A DNA stretch of 64,000 nucleotides from Bremia lactucae (GCF_004359215.1 NC_090614.1:1310385-1374384); one strand, 5' to 3'; counted from the first letter of the stretch, positions 9,427-20,535 are shown. Program-made: numbers and translations. The notes: generated from the letters alone by a model not told the origin.

Positions 9427-10806
9427 ATGAGTGAGGTGCTTCGCACAGGAGTGTTGTTTAAGAAAGGCTCGGGCACGGGTCCCTTTGGCCGGAAGAATTG
9501 GAAACCCCGGTACTTTGTGCTCACGCCAGCGCGTCTTCAGTACTTTACGTTCGAAGATGGGGAGCTCAAGGGCGAGTTAAGTCTCCAAGGCTGTGACGAG
9601 GGCGTCTTGGAGGTCATGCCAGCGGATAGCATGAAGACTGGCAGCTCGGCGTCCACGATCTGGCGCGTAGCGATTAACGCGCCGGAACGTCGCTTGCTCG
9701 TCGCTGCTAGTACGGAAATGGAGATGAATGACTGGGTGGATAAGCTTGTGATGGCTTTCCGGATGAACTCGGGCCAGCCGTCGTCGTATCGTTCGTCCAT
9801 GCCAGCACCTTCGTCTACCTATGGCACCATGCCTGGTACAAATATGAAATATAGTAATCCAAAAGTTCGCGATTTTCAGAATTTTTCGGTCCCACGTCGG
9901 ACAAACCAACGTCACAGTACCGGGGCAGCTGATATGCGCCCGACGTTTCAAGAGCAAGAATTCCTGCTCGCACAGTTAGAGAGCATGGAAACCCATCAGT
10001 CGGAGGAGAAGCGTCGTGTTGAAGTTGAGCAAGAGCAGGAAGCGCAACTACGTCGTCAGGACATTCTAGATGCTGAGATGCGGGACGATTTGGTGCTTGA
10101 GCAGCAACGAGAGCAAGAGGAAGCTGCGCTCGCTGCTGCGGATGCGTTGCAACGTCTTGAAGAGCAGCAAAAGCAAGAGCAACTTAAGTTGCAAAAGGAA
10201 AACGAACGGCAACAGGTGATTGAGTTGCAACGCGTGCGTAGATTGGAAGAAGTGGCACGTTTGCAACATGAAAAAGAACAAGAAAAAATCCAGAGTCGGC
10301 AACTTGCAGACGAAGTGCTTCAGAAGGCAACACTGAAGAATCAGCAAGGAGAAGACGTGCTCGAGCGACAGCGTCGAGAGAAACGAGAACAGCACGCTCG
10401 CCAACGAGCTCAGCATGAAAAAGCGTTGCAGTTGCAAAAAGAGCAAGAGGACCTTGTTTTTCGAATGTCCCAGCAATTGCAAACGGACTTAAGCGAAGAA
10501 AACACCGAACAATTTTTGCCCGAGCCTCAGGCCTCAACCTTACGCTCGTCAGTTATTGGCAACGTCAAGCGCGAACTCATTCAGAAACAAAAGCAGGAGC
10601 ACCAGCGACGTCGTGAAGCGGCTCTCCAGCAGAAGCAGCGAAATCAAGAAGTTAAGCCGCGTCGACACCAAGTCGAGGGTGCAAAAGTGGAAATGACTCC
10701 TTTTGAAATGGAAGTGGCCCCTCGTGAGATTGAGGTTGTGCGTCGGGCACCGATAAAAAAACCGGTATCGCCTACTGCTGTCCCCATGGGTAGCGTTGAG
10801 TTTTGA
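9427..10806 (+). CDS. PH-domain protein with long coiled coil
   Basis: The product is 459 residues. Residues about 4-118 form a pleckstrin homology domain: GVLFKKGSG, KNWKPRYFVLTPARLQYF, then the strand ERRLLVAAS and the C-terminal helix with the conserved Trp (MNDWVDKLVMAF). PH domains bind phosphoinositides or proteins at membranes. After a Ser/Pro linker, residues about 180-380 are an uninterrupted Glu/Gln/Arg-rich coiled coil, followed by a basic tail. The ATG at 9,427 directly precedes the PH domain. An in-frame ATG 25 codons upstream is possible but adds no domain sequence. The last 141 bases are repeated at 13,590-13,730 by the duplication described below. I infer a membrane-associated scaffold; its partners are unknown. 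Confidence 0.85.
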   Translation: MSEVLRTGVLFKKGSGTGPFGRKNWKPRYFVLTPARLQYFTFEDGELKGELSLQGCDEGVLEVMPADSMKTGSSASTIWRVAINAPERRLLVAASTEMEMNDWVDKLVMAFRMNSGQPSSYRSSMPAPSSTYGTMPGTNMKYSNPKVRDFQNFSVPRRTNQRHSTGAADMRPTFQEQEFLLAQLESMETHQSEEKRRVEVEQEQEAQLRRQDILDAEMRDDLVLEQQREQEEAALAAADALQRLEEQQKQEQLKLQKENERQQVIELQRVRRLEEVARLQHEKEQEKIQSRQLADEVLQKATLKNQQGEDVLERQRREKREQHARQRAQHEKALQLQKEQEDLVFRMSQQLQTDLSEENTEQFLPEPQASTLRSSVIGNVKRELIQKQKQEHQRRREAALQQKQRNQEVKPRRHQVEGAKVEMTPFEMEVAPREIEVVRRAPIKKPVSPTAVPMGSVEF

Positions 10807-11880
10807 AAAGTTGCGATACACGTTTAAGGTCATTGGAAAAAGCAAGTAGCACTTTGTTGCATGCGGTGCAACTTTTTCTGTAACATTTTTTGCCAGTTGC
10901 ACAGTCGCGTTTTTTATTATTGCTGCATAAATGCTAAAATTGCATCTTGTAATCTGCATGCGAGGCTAGGAATTGGCTAAGATCAGTGGCAAAATTCTAC
11001 TAGAAGCAAGCCATCATGGTGGATCCGCAGGAAGGAATATCCGCAAGCATTAGCGGCACATACTGCAGGATTTCACCACCACGTTTATTACCTAGTGAGC
11101 GCACACAGTATCTTATCCGTGTGGCAGTAGCTTTCATCGATTGCGGGTACGCAGATGCAATCATTCCGTGTCTCGTTTTAAAAAAAAACTTTGCACATCG
11201 AAAAGTGTTTCAAATGCAAAAGGAAACACTAATAATGCTATTGCAACTTTTGCAATTGTGTAATGCATGTTTGCATCGACTTGCCACAGCCCCACTACAT
11301 TGCGTAATTACATGATATTTCACGGCATCCCAGAAGAGCCAGGTTGCAACAAATAGCAACTTACACTTTTGTTGCCAGGTCTGTTGACATAACTCAAAAG
11401 TGCATTTTCAATGTTTGCGCGATCTCAGCCATGTATGCAAGACTCTTGAGACATTTGTAGACACTTTGACAAAGAATGCAAAAAATCCAACGAAACCAGC
11501 ATCGCAACATTCATTTACATGCCAATTTTATAAACATTTTGATTCTGTCGTGATGTTTTTTCGTTGCCACTTTGCAGCTCACAGGTTCAAAGGACACTGG
11601 AAATGCAACAAAGTTGCTGCGAGCGCAGCCTTTGTATAAAATCTATAATAAAAGCCAGCATTTTCATGTCAAGAAAACAATTCGACAAGTAACGTTCCGC
11701 AATGCTGACGATGGCAAATGCTTTAAACATGTGCTCATATACAACCAAAATAGCTCTAATGCAACGCACTCATTTGTTGCCACAGGAAATAAAAAATTAG
11801 ACAAGACTATTCATAAACACAAAGGCCAAGAGAAAGCAAATAGTGGCGATGTCATGCAAATGAAATAGAAACGGAAAGGA
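10807..11880. other. GCAAC-rich intergenic stretch
   Basis: No gene is supported here. A 99-codon frame at 11,016 is not like any protein I know. The stretch, with its extension to 12,482, holds about 24 copies of GCAAC/GTTGC. The same sequence recurs at 13,731-14,804. Confidence 0.5.
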
Positions 11881-12082
11881 CGTCTGTATTGTATTTGCAA
11901 GGGTGCAAGTTTTGGCAACATGATACAACAAAAAGTGTCTAGATCGGTCAAACTGGTACCACATGGGCTGTGTGGATCTGGATCCGTTGAAAGAACCTCC
12001 CACGATCTGGTATTGTCCAGCTTGCCAGGAAGAAGACTGTGCAAATATTTCAGAAAATCGTACGTGGTGTTGCCCGGATTGA
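11881..12082 (+). pseudogene. PHD-finger relic, copy 1
   Basis: The frame RLYCICKGASFGNMIQ shifts and continues as KCLDRSNWYHMGCVDLDP, then WYCPACQ and WCCPD before a stop at 12,080. This is the Cys/His layout and aromatic core of an ING-type PHD finger, a reader of histone H3 tails. A +1 shift lies near 11,930 at CAACAAAAAGTG, and I find no start or upstream domain. It is probably a degenerate gene end. An unrecognised intron structure or a sequencing error at the A run are alternatives. Confidence 0.5.
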
Positions 12083-12482
12083 ACGAATGTTTACTTATTC
12101 GAATGAAGTGTCATATATGGCGATATGATTTTGCATGTGTTAATAATCTTATTAGATGGCAAAGTACGTGGCAACTTTGACGTGAAATCCTGGTGCAACT
12201 TGCTTTTACTAAACTGGGTTCTTTCAAGGATATTTGCGACTTTATCGCGTTGAAATATAAAAGCCACTTGAACTGGAAAGTAGAAAGGTGCGCAACATTG
12301 CCATATCCGTATTGTTAATACGACGACTAATAAGTGCTCTCGTAGTGGCCACATAGAAAACAACAATATAACGCAATCGCCATAAAAAATCGGCATTAAA
12401 TGGCAACAACGCATAGTGTATTCTCAACACAAGCAACATCGCCCAGTGGCATCTTTACGCAACAAAGGCAACTCGTTTACCA

Positions 12483-13100
12483 TCACTCCGACTTGCTCTC
12501 GGCATCGAGATCCGGCATCTCGTCCTCATCGCTGTCACTGCCTTCGTCCATCATCCCCGCCGCGTTTTGCGCTGCCATCATTTGATTCATATCAAAGCCC
12601 CCACCGCCATTCAGCGCGCTCATATCAAAACCGCCTTGTTCCACGTCCTCATCCTCGTCAACAAATTTGCTCCAGTCAACCTTGACATTTGTCTTCTCGA
12701 GCGTCTTGTCCGTAAGCAAACGCGGCCAAAAGGCTTCGTCTTGATTCTTTTTAACAATGTGAAAGTGCACATTTCGGTCCGTCTTGGCCCAAATACTGTC
12801 CTTTGACTCGACGTCGACCTCTTTATAAAAGTCCAACTTGACCTCATAGAGCTGGCCATTACTCGTACCTCTACCAAAACATAAAAACAAAAAGAGGCAT
12901 GAGAAGATCTGGCGTGGCTAAAGTGGCGCGAGTTGCCACTTTTTATGACAACGTTAAACAACGTACTTAAAGGTGAGATTTTTGCCATCTAGCGTAACCT
13001 TTTCATCCTTGACATCGGGAAGATCGACGGTCACGTACAACGCGTCCTTGCGTTGCGCCCATTTCACGGGTGCCCATAGCGCTTTAGAGTGTTCAGACAT
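12483..13100 (-). CDS. p23/SBA1-type Hsp90 co-chaperone, copy 1
   Basis: Two exons, complement of 12,967-13,100 and 12,483-12,870, give 173 residues. The 96-bp intron starts GTACGT and ends TTTTGGTAG; the split codon restores LTFK|GTSNG. The protein is a single CS (CHORD/SGT1) beta-sandwich at residues about 5-110, opening ALWAPVKWAQRKDALYVTVDLPD. FWPRLLTDK and VDWSKFVDEDED follow as in p23. An acidic Gly/Met-rich tail ends DEDEMPDLDAESKSE, typical of p23, which binds and stabilises the closed ATP-bound Hsp90 dimer in the cytosol. The start ATG at 13,100 directly precedes the CS domain. The second copy is the same gene, probably an assembly duplicate. Confidence 0.9.
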
Positions 13101-13292
13101 AATCTCTTCGCACAGAAGTCAATTGATTCCTTGGTAGCACTTTCCGAACTGGGTTCTAGTTGGCTTCGAGAATGTCTGGACCATAAGATCGATGTTGACC
13201 ACGCCAATGAGGCCGTAGGGAAGATGTTTTTTTCCTTAGGTTTTATTCAAATGTTTTATACAAGGTTGCAATTAAGGCAACTGTGGTATTAA

Positions 13293-13588
13293 ATGCTGGT
13301 ACTAAGTGATGACCCTCGCACCACTTGCCGCGCATCGTCCACACTAGACCGCAACAAGTGCCTTTATGGAGCTGCCAATATGCTCTCACCGAATCTTTCG
13401 AGCTGTTGGAACTCAGCACAAGGCCGTCCGCAGTACGTGCACGTGTATTTCCACCGCGTCGTGAGTGTTGCGTCTTTAGATTTTATGTTTCAAGGAGGGT
13501 TTGTTGGTCAACAAGTACAAGTGCATTTTAAACAACCGGGGGAGAACGCATTATGGGAAATGGCAACTATTGACATTGACCCGATCGA
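13293..13588 (+). pseudogene. NR2C2AP-like gene truncated at the repeat junction
   Basis: The first 98 codons are the same as the gene at 16,217-16,654. The frame then hits the N and would read into the PH gene tail. That fusion exists only because of the junction and should not be annotated as a real chimeric gene. Confidence 0.85.
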
Positions 13589-13589
13589 N
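13589..13589. other. Single ambiguous base (N) at the repeat junction
   Basis: The only isolated N in the window sits exactly between the two copies of the 2.92-kb repeat, as expected for two contig ends joined without overlap merging. Confidence 0.95.
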
Positions 13590-14804
13590 CACCAAGTCGA
13601 GGGTGCAAAAGTGGAAATGACTCCTTTTGAAATGGAAGTGGCCCCTCGTGAGATTGAGGTTGTGCGTCGGGCACCGATAAAAAAACCGGTATCGCCTACT
13701 GCTGTCCCCATGGGTAGCGTTGAGTTTTGAAAAGTTGCGATACACGTTTAAGGTCATTGGAAAAAGCAAGTAGCACTTTGTTGCATGCGGTGCAACTTTT
13801 TCTGTAACATTTTTTGCCAGTTGCACAGTCGCGTTTTTTATTATTGCTGCATAAATGCTAAAATTGCATCTTGTAATCTGCATGCGAGGCTAGGAATTGG
13901 CTAAGATCAGTGGCAAAATTCTACTAGAAGCAAGCCATCATGGTGGATCCGCAGGAAGGAATATCCGCAAGCATTAGCGGCACATACTGCAGGATTTCAC
14001 CACCACGTTTATTACCTAGTGAGCGCACACAGTATCTTATCCGTGTGGCAGTAGCTTTCATCGATTGCGGGTACGCAGATGCAATCATTCCGTGTCTCGT
14101 TTTAAAAAAAAACTTTGCACATCGAAAAGTGTTTCAAATGCAAAAGGAAACACTAATAATGCTATTGCAACTTTTGCAATTGTGTAATGCATGTTTGCAT
14201 CGACTTGCCACAGCCCCACTACATTGCGTAATTACATGATATTTCACGGCATCCCAGAAGAGCCAGGTTGCAACAAATAGCAACTTACACTTTTGTTGCC
14301 AGGTCTGTTGACATAACTCAAAAGTGCATTTTCAATGTTTGCGCGATCTCAGCCATGTATGCAAGACTCTTGAGACATTTGTAGACACTTTGACAAAGAA
14401 TGCAAAAAATCCAACGAAACCAGCATCGCAACATTCATTTACATGCCAATTTTATAAACATTTTGATTCTGTCGTGATGTTTTTTCGTTGCCACTTTGCA
14501 GCTCACAGGTTCAAAGGACACTGGAAATGCAACAAAGTTGCTGCGAGCGCAGCCTTTGTATAAAATCTATAATAAAAGCCAGCATTTTCATGTCAAGAAA
14601 ACAATTCGACAAGTAACGTTCCGCAATGCTGACGATGGCAAATGCTTTAAACATGTGCTCATATACAACCAAAATAGCTCTAATGCAACGCACTCATTTG
14701 TTGCCACAGGAAATAAAAAATTAGACAAGACTATTCATAAACACAAAGGCCAAGAGAAAGCAAATAGTGGCGATGTCATGCAAATGAAATAGAAACGGAA
14801 AGGA

Positions 14805-15006
14805 CGTCTGTATTGTATTTGCAAGGGTGCAAGTTTTGGCAACATGATACAACAAAAAGTGTCTAGATCGGTCAAACTGGTACCACATGGGCTGTGTGGA
14901 TCTGGATCCGTTGAAAGAACCTCCCACGATCTGGTATTGTCCAGCTTGCCAGGAAGAAGACTGTGCAAATATTTCAGAAAATCGTACGTGGTGTTGCCCG
15001 GATTGA
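14805..15006 (+). pseudogene. PHD-finger relic, copy 2
   Basis: Same sequence as 11,881-12,082 in the second repeat copy, including the shifted frame. Confidence 0.5.
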
Positions 15007-15406
15007 ACGAATGTTTACTTATTCGAATGAAGTGTCATATATGGCGATATGATTTTGCATGTGTTAATAATCTTATTAGATGGCAAAGTACGTGGCAACT
15101 TTGACGTGAAATCCTGGTGCAACTTGCTTTTACTAAACTGGGTTCTTTCAAGGATATTTGCGACTTTATCGCGTTGAAATATAAAAGCCACTTGAACTGG
15201 AAAGTAGAAAGGTGCGCAACATTGCCATATCCGTATTGTTAATACGACGACTAATAAGTGCTCTCGTAGTGGCCACATAGAAAACAACAATATAACGCAA
15301 TCGCCATAAAAAATCGGCATTAAATGGCAACAACGCATAGTGTATTCTCAACACAAGCAACATCGCCCAGTGGCATCTTTACGCAACAAAGGCAACTCGT
15401 TTACCA

Positions 15407-16024
15407 TCACTCCGACTTGCTCTCGGCATCGAGATCCGGCATCTCGTCCTCATCGCTGTCACTGCCTTCGTCCATCATCCCCGCCGCGTTTTGCGCTGCC
15501 ATCATTTGATTCATATCAAAGCCCCCACCGCCATTCAGCGCGCTCATATCAAAACCGCCTTGTTCCACGTCCTCATCCTCGTCAACAAATTTGCTCCAGT
15601 CAACCTTGACATTTGTCTTCTCGAGCGTCTTGTCCGTAAGCAAACGCGGCCAAAAGGCTTCGTCTTGATTCTTTTTAACAATGTGAAAGTGCACATTTCG
15701 GTCCGTCTTGGCCCAAATACTGTCCTTTGACTCGACGTCGACCTCTTTATAAAAGTCCAACTTGACCTCATAGAGCTGGCCATTACTCGTACCTCTACCA
15801 AAACATAAAAACAAAAAGAGGCATGAGAAGATCTGGCGTGGCTAAAGTGGCGCGAGTTGCCACTTTTTATGACAACGTTAAACAACGTACTTAAAGGTGA
15901 GATTTTTGCCATCTAGCGTAACCTTTTCATCCTTGACATCGGGAAGATCGACGGTCACGTACAACGCGTCCTTGCGTTGCGCCCATTTCACGGGTGCCCA
16001 TAGCGCTTTAGAGTGTTCAGACAT
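15407..16024 (-). CDS. p23/SBA1-type Hsp90 co-chaperone, copy 2
   Basis: Same gene at +2,924: complement of exons 15,891-16,024 and 15,407-15,794. This copy keeps its complete divergent neighbour NR2C2AP at 16,217, with 192 bp between the two starts, so it is the better representative. The protein shows no difference from copy 1. Confidence 0.9.
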
Positions 16025-16216
16025 AATCTCTTCGCACAGAAGTCAATTGATTCCTTGGTAGCACTTTCCGAACTGGGTTCTAGTTGGCTTCGAGAATGTC
16101 TGGACCATAAGATCGATGTTGACCACGCCAATGAGGCCGTAGGGAAGATGTTTTTTTCCTTAGGTTTTATTCAAATGTTTTATACAAGGTTGCAATTAAG
16201 GCAACTGTGGTATTAA
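16025..16216. promoter_or_regulatory. Shared divergent promoter region, p23 / NR2C2AP
   Basis: Only 192 bp separate the two divergent start codons, so both promoters must lie here or overlap the genes. I see no TATA box or clear initiator consensus. The same interval in copy 1 is 13,101-13,292. Confidence 0.45.
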
Positions 16217-16654
16217 ATGCTGGTACTAAGTGATGACCCTCGCACCACTTGCCGCGCATCGTCCACACTAGACCGCAACAAGTGCCTTTATGGAGCTGCC
16301 AATATGCTCTCACCGAATCTTTCGAGCTGTTGGAACTCAGCACAAGGCCGTCCGCAGTACGTGCACGTGTATTTCCACCGCGTCGTGAGTGTTGCGTCTT
16401 TAGATTTTATGTTTCAAGGAGGGTTTGTTGGTCAACAAGTACAAGTGCATTTTAAACAACCGGGGGAGAACGCATTATGGGAAATGGCAACTATTGACAT
16501 TGACCCGATCGATTCGAATGACTTGCAAACGTTTGCCTGTGCGTTGCCACACATTCAGGCCCTTGCTTTCACGTTCCAACGCAGTACGGACTTTTACGGT
16601 CGTGTCGTAATCTACCGATTGCAAGTATGGGGAACGGACTCTGCAAAACCTTGA
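16217..16654 (+). CDS. NR2C2AP-like (TRA16 family) protein
   Basis: The product is 145 residues, close to the usual ~140 of this family. It is a single F5/8-type C (galactose-binding-like) beta-sandwich with the family's landmarks in order: RASSTLDRNKCLYGAANML, SSCWNSAQGRPQYVHVYF, LDFMFQGGFVGQQ, NDLQTF and TDFYGRVVIYRLQVWG. The human homologue binds the nuclear receptor NR2C2; oomycetes lack nuclear receptors, so the ancestral role is different and unknown. Single exon; the start fits the family N-terminus. It is divergent from p23 and convergent with the gene ending at 16,810, with a 155-bp spacer that holds both 3' ends. Confidence 0.85.
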   Translation: MLVLSDDPRTTCRASSTLDRNKCLYGAANMLSPNLSSCWNSAQGRPQYVHVYFHRVVSVASLDFMFQGGFVGQQVQVHFKQPGENALWEMATIDIDPIDSNDLQTFACALPHIQALAFTFQRSTDFYGRVVIYRLQVWGTDSAKP

Positions 16655-16809
16655 TAACGAATAAAACAAGGCAACAGGAAAGCAAAATGGAAAAAAACAC
16701 TATTTTTTTTCAAACTATTTCAGACTATCTCTACATGCGCTTTTTTTTCACTCACAAATTACTACTTGAGTTCGTCAGAACTCGATTATTCATCGAAAAT
16801 CTCGGGAAT

Positions 16810-19058
16810 TCACACGAGCGACTGGCTCCAGTAAAACATCAATGCGTCCTCTCGCAACATAATGAGGTTGTGCTGGTACTTTGGCAACGAATGCACCGCG
16901 AGCGAGTCCTGGCGAAGCTCGTCGACAAATTGCGATGTAATGTGCCCCTGCTCTTCGTCAGTTAAGCCACTCTCTATTAGAGGGTGAAAAAGCACACGCG
17001 TTTGAAGAGCATCTTGATTTTCACTATAAAACCCCAGCTGTAAAAAGCCACACAAAAACCTGTTAAACATCATACTCCGAAACCCTCCATTGTTGTCTAC
17101 TAACTCACGCACCATGCGTTGAAATTGATCAAAAGCAGGCAATCCCAGCTTGTGGTCCTGTGCACTCGTATACATCCTCGCCAAGATATAATACACCTCA
17201 TCTTCTCCATCAGTCCCATTGTCTAGCGTATCCAAGTCCCTCCCATTCATTTTCGAACTCATGTCTTGAAACAATGGCACCACTCCATGAAACGCCGTCG
17301 TTTTCTCGTCGTCGGAATGACTATTTACTAACAACGACGGCACTGGCAATTCCAATGCTGGATCGTCTTCCACCAATGCACGTGAATGAATCGCCCCTTT
17401 TTCAATCCTTTCTAACGAATCTTGAAACCCATGGCTTTCAAACAAATTGCCATTCTCGACTTTATCTTTCGACATGTGTATCGACGACGATACACTCGAT
17501 CGATGCGATGCAATCAACGATGCCAATGTCGTAGATGACATCTCGTCGGGCTTGGAAATAATATGCACGGTATTCTGCTGGTTATGAAAGACTCCGGCAT
17601 CGCTTTCGTGGGTGGTTGTCAATGGATACGATAGACTTATGTCCGTACTTGGGTCGACTACTGGAGAATACGTCGTACTATATCGACGTAAAGGCACATC
17701 GGGAAGAGACGACGTGTCGAAAGGAGTTCGAAACATTGCGGGGTGTTGTGTTGGATAAAACACACAATGGGGATTGTGTGAAAACAAAGGACCTGTGGCC
17801 AACATGTCGACGTCGTTTAATCGGCGACAATGGGGACAGCGATAGATTGGACGACTAGCATTCATGGAGCCATGGGGATGAATTTCAAAACCATTCAGGA
17901 TCCATTCTACGGCCCCTCCAGTCGCAGTAGACACGGGCGAGGGGGTTGAGGCGGGATGACGTAATGGTGTGGCGACGGTAAGGGAAGGGTGAGGAGGCTG
18001 GACGACGTGGCTACTCCAAGACATGGATCCCATTGGTAAAATATTCGGATACGTCGACGAGGTTGGGGGTTCCCCATATTTACACAGAGGGGGTTCCATC
18101 ATTTCAGTACTGCCCGGAGGGGGTACAAAAGGGGTACGCGGTGTACCCACGACACTTCGTGGCGAAGCCCGAATCGTGTACCCTCCGGCATGAAGTTTGC
18201 GTTTATTGCGCTTGGATCGAATTGCAATTACCGACGTACGCGTAGGTGCAATGTCCTTAAACATAAAGCTCCCGTCCTGTTGTTCCGGTCCAATATCAAG
18301 TCGAAAGGACTGTCCTTGATGGTTTTTTGAGACGTCATCAATGCGAAATGAAATCAGTGCGCGACCGTGTGTCATATTGGGCCGCATGTCTGGAAAAAAG
18401 CGCAAAATGTTTTGATTCAGCACAAGATTGCCCGATTCGTAGAGCAATTTCACGTCTAAAGGCACGACGCGGTCTTCAACGACTGTGCCCGGTGCGGGTA
18501 CGAGTGTAAGTGCTATTGTCATGCATTTTTCACGACCTCCTTCGTCCTTGTACCAGACATCGGGCGGTTGGGTTACAACGTGTAGTTTTTCCTTGACGAG
18601 ATGCACGGAAGAGGAAAAAATGGGCTCAATTTCACCATCAATGCTCCGAACTTCGAGACAAAAGTTACGGCCATCGCACGTGGCCGTGAGGGTACGCACA
18701 CACATTGAAAGCAACGCCATGCCCGAGTCCGCATCAATCGTAGCGGCTGCATTAAGACGAAGGAATGCATCTTGGTCCTCGACGACGTCGTATGAGTCGT
18801 TGTAACGCAAGAGCACTTGCAACGGCTTCTGAAGACTACGAGGTACACTTTAGACTTGGCCGTGTGCACATGGTTACGCATACGTACCCCGTAACCTTGA
18901 CGTTGGTACTGTCCGTGAGCATCACGGTTGCTTGAAAGGTTACATTCTGATAGACGTACGAAGGCACTTGGTCCACAAAGACTAGTTTCTAAAGACAGTT
19001 GACGTGGTTTTAGTAAAAAATCGAATTGTTTTTAATAGGTGCAACTTGCCTGTGCCAT
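16810..19058 (-). CDS. Conserved-looking protein of unknown function, three exons
   Basis: Exons (complement) 19,050-19,058, 18,888-18,988 and 16,810-18,835 join to 711 residues. Exon 1 is only ATGGCACAG. Intron 1 (61 bp) begins GCAAGT and ends TTTAG, a GC-AG intron; intron 2 (52 bp) begins GTACGT and ends CGTAG. The resulting N-terminus reads MAQKLVFVDQVPSYVYQN and flows into TDSTNVKVTG|LQKPLQVLLRYND. Residues about 1-200 look like a beta-rich domain. The middle is Ser/Pro-rich and likely disordered, with a possible metal site CPHC...HNPHC near residue 370. The last 130 residues (from DEVYYILARMY) look helical and globular. I do not recognise a family and give no function. The splice model is mine; the tiny first exon is the least certain part. 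Confidence 0.75.
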
Positions 19059-20329
19059 ACTTGAGAATTGCGCTTTCCTGCGCGCTTGCGCTCACTTCGT
19101 TCGCAATGCGATGCGCCTTCCTTGATATTGAGATGCGCTGCTTAATGTGCCGTGTAAAGCCACAGAGTGCGTTAATATAACTCGCGACACTTTAAGCGAT
19201 GCGTGTGTCTGCGCAAGAGGAAAGGAGCAGGGACAAAGACTCGAATTGAGGTGGTGAAAAAGCTCGGCTTTTTTTTAGGTAAGGGCTAGGGCAGAGCGAT
19301 TATATATGTCAGTTTATTCATAGCGTACTGGTTTCGCCGAAAAAAGTGAGATCGTAACGCGTCACAGGTTTACTATAGTTTATCTCACTACTCGTCCCGA
19401 ATACGTCCTCAGGGCATATATCCCGTTTATCGGCTTAAAATAAAGAATGTTATAAATAAATGTTGACAATAAGCATCGAACGTTTTAATTTGGATAACGC
19501 ACTCATGATTTCGACGACTCCCCATATCCTTCACGTATGCGGCATCCGTTGCTTCTTAGCAAGCTTAGTTCGCATGTAAGCAAGGGTCAGTGGTGCCAGC
19601 AGTTACGTCCGATAACTCGACGATGCTAAAGGCCATGAGATCGTGAACAGCTGCAATTGCCGCGGTGTCGCGGACTGCAGCTGGATCGGTGCCACAAACA
19701 TATTAATACCAATATACATATAGAAATATAGAAATTAAAAAGGCGTTACGACAGAAAGTATTGTATTGCTATTCAAGCGGCAATTATCATAGCCACTTCG
19801 TGGAAGCATCACCGAAAGCATTGCAGTAACTTCTTGGCGCGACAACAGAGGCAAGACATTATTTACAGGCGAGCTTTAGCGTCCAAGTTTCTAAATTGAT
19901 GCCAAAGTAGCATCGGCGCCTTGGTAGCTGCCACTGAACGGGATTCCTGCTTGTGTCTGCCAAATGTCAATCCTTAAAATACGACCATGGAAAAGGAAAT
20001 ATGCACCTTATGAATGCGTTTTACGTCTGCGCATCCGTTGCGTGAAGCTATCAGGTACCTAAGCACACGTGCACATATATTTTTTTTAATTACACATGAG
20101 CAAGGCTTATCCATTTATACATGCGACGGTGCTACAGACGAGTTGAACAGTCATTATAGGATTTGCAGTCCTTTACATTGATTTTATGTTACCGAGCCAA
20201 ATATAGGAAATATTTGAGCAAAATAGAAAACTAAAACAATTACATATTTTTCAGATGGTTTATCATGTCACAACGGCACCAATTATTTTTTTGTTTTTTT
20301 TAGTACTAGTGTAAACTTATTCGTATTGC
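19059..20329. other. Intergenic stretch, no gene seen
   Basis: There is no reading frame or RNA gene I can support. It presumably contains the promoter of the gene ending at 16,810 and then passes into repeat sequence. Confidence 0.5.
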
Positions 20330-20535
20330 CGAACTTCATTCCCGTCGCATCATTCGCGATGCGACAAACTTCGATGGCTTTGTCAAACTCGACGAACTAT
20401 CTAAACAAGGAGTCACCTTTGACTGCCTTCAACTTAAAAATGTCTATCTTTAAGCTTTCAACGCATACACGTCGACCCAGCAGCAACATGTAAATGCTGC
20501 TGTCTCACCATTGTTGAGCACCATACTGTTATCGT
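20330..20535 (-). pseudogene. Gypsy gag fragment, inverted against B1
   Basis: The minus strand matches the capsid part of family B gag (compare 21,490-21,660 on the plus strand): a block of lysine-rich codons, then EGSDSLFR-like and FVEFDKAIE-like stretches with lesions. It ends exactly where the B1 5' LTR begins, so B1 inserted into an older element. Confidence 0.6.

Larger units (their letters stand above)
10666..13588. repeat. Direct repeat copy 1 (2.92 kb), probable assembly duplicate
   Basis: Every frame and landmark recurs at a constant offset of 2,924 in 13,590-16,512, and the bases I compared are identical. Copy 1 ends ...CCCGATCGA and is followed by one N and then the start of copy 2. 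Copy 1 holds the PH gene tail, the PHD relic, the p23 gene and a truncated NR2C2AP gene. Confidence 0.9.
13590..16512. repeat. Direct repeat copy 2 (2.92 kb)
   Basis: Same sequence as 10,666-13,588. It continues without break into the remainder of the NR2C2AP gene, so this copy is joined to its natural right flank, while copy 1 is joined to the natural left flank (PH gene). Confidence 0.9.

Noticed and set aside
10066..10482. 138-codon Leu-rich frame on the minus strand
   Set aside because: Mirror of the Glu/Gln-rich coiled coil of the PH protein (CTT/TTG read from AAG/CAA).
13293..13730. Apparent NR2C2AP-PH tail fusion protein
   Set aside because: The fusion passes through the N at the repeat junction and is explained by abutted contig ends.
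16627..16965. 112-codon plus-strand frame after NR2C2AP
   Set aside because: It overlaps the end of the NR2C2AP gene and the C-terminus of the 711-residue gene in antisense, and has no independent features.
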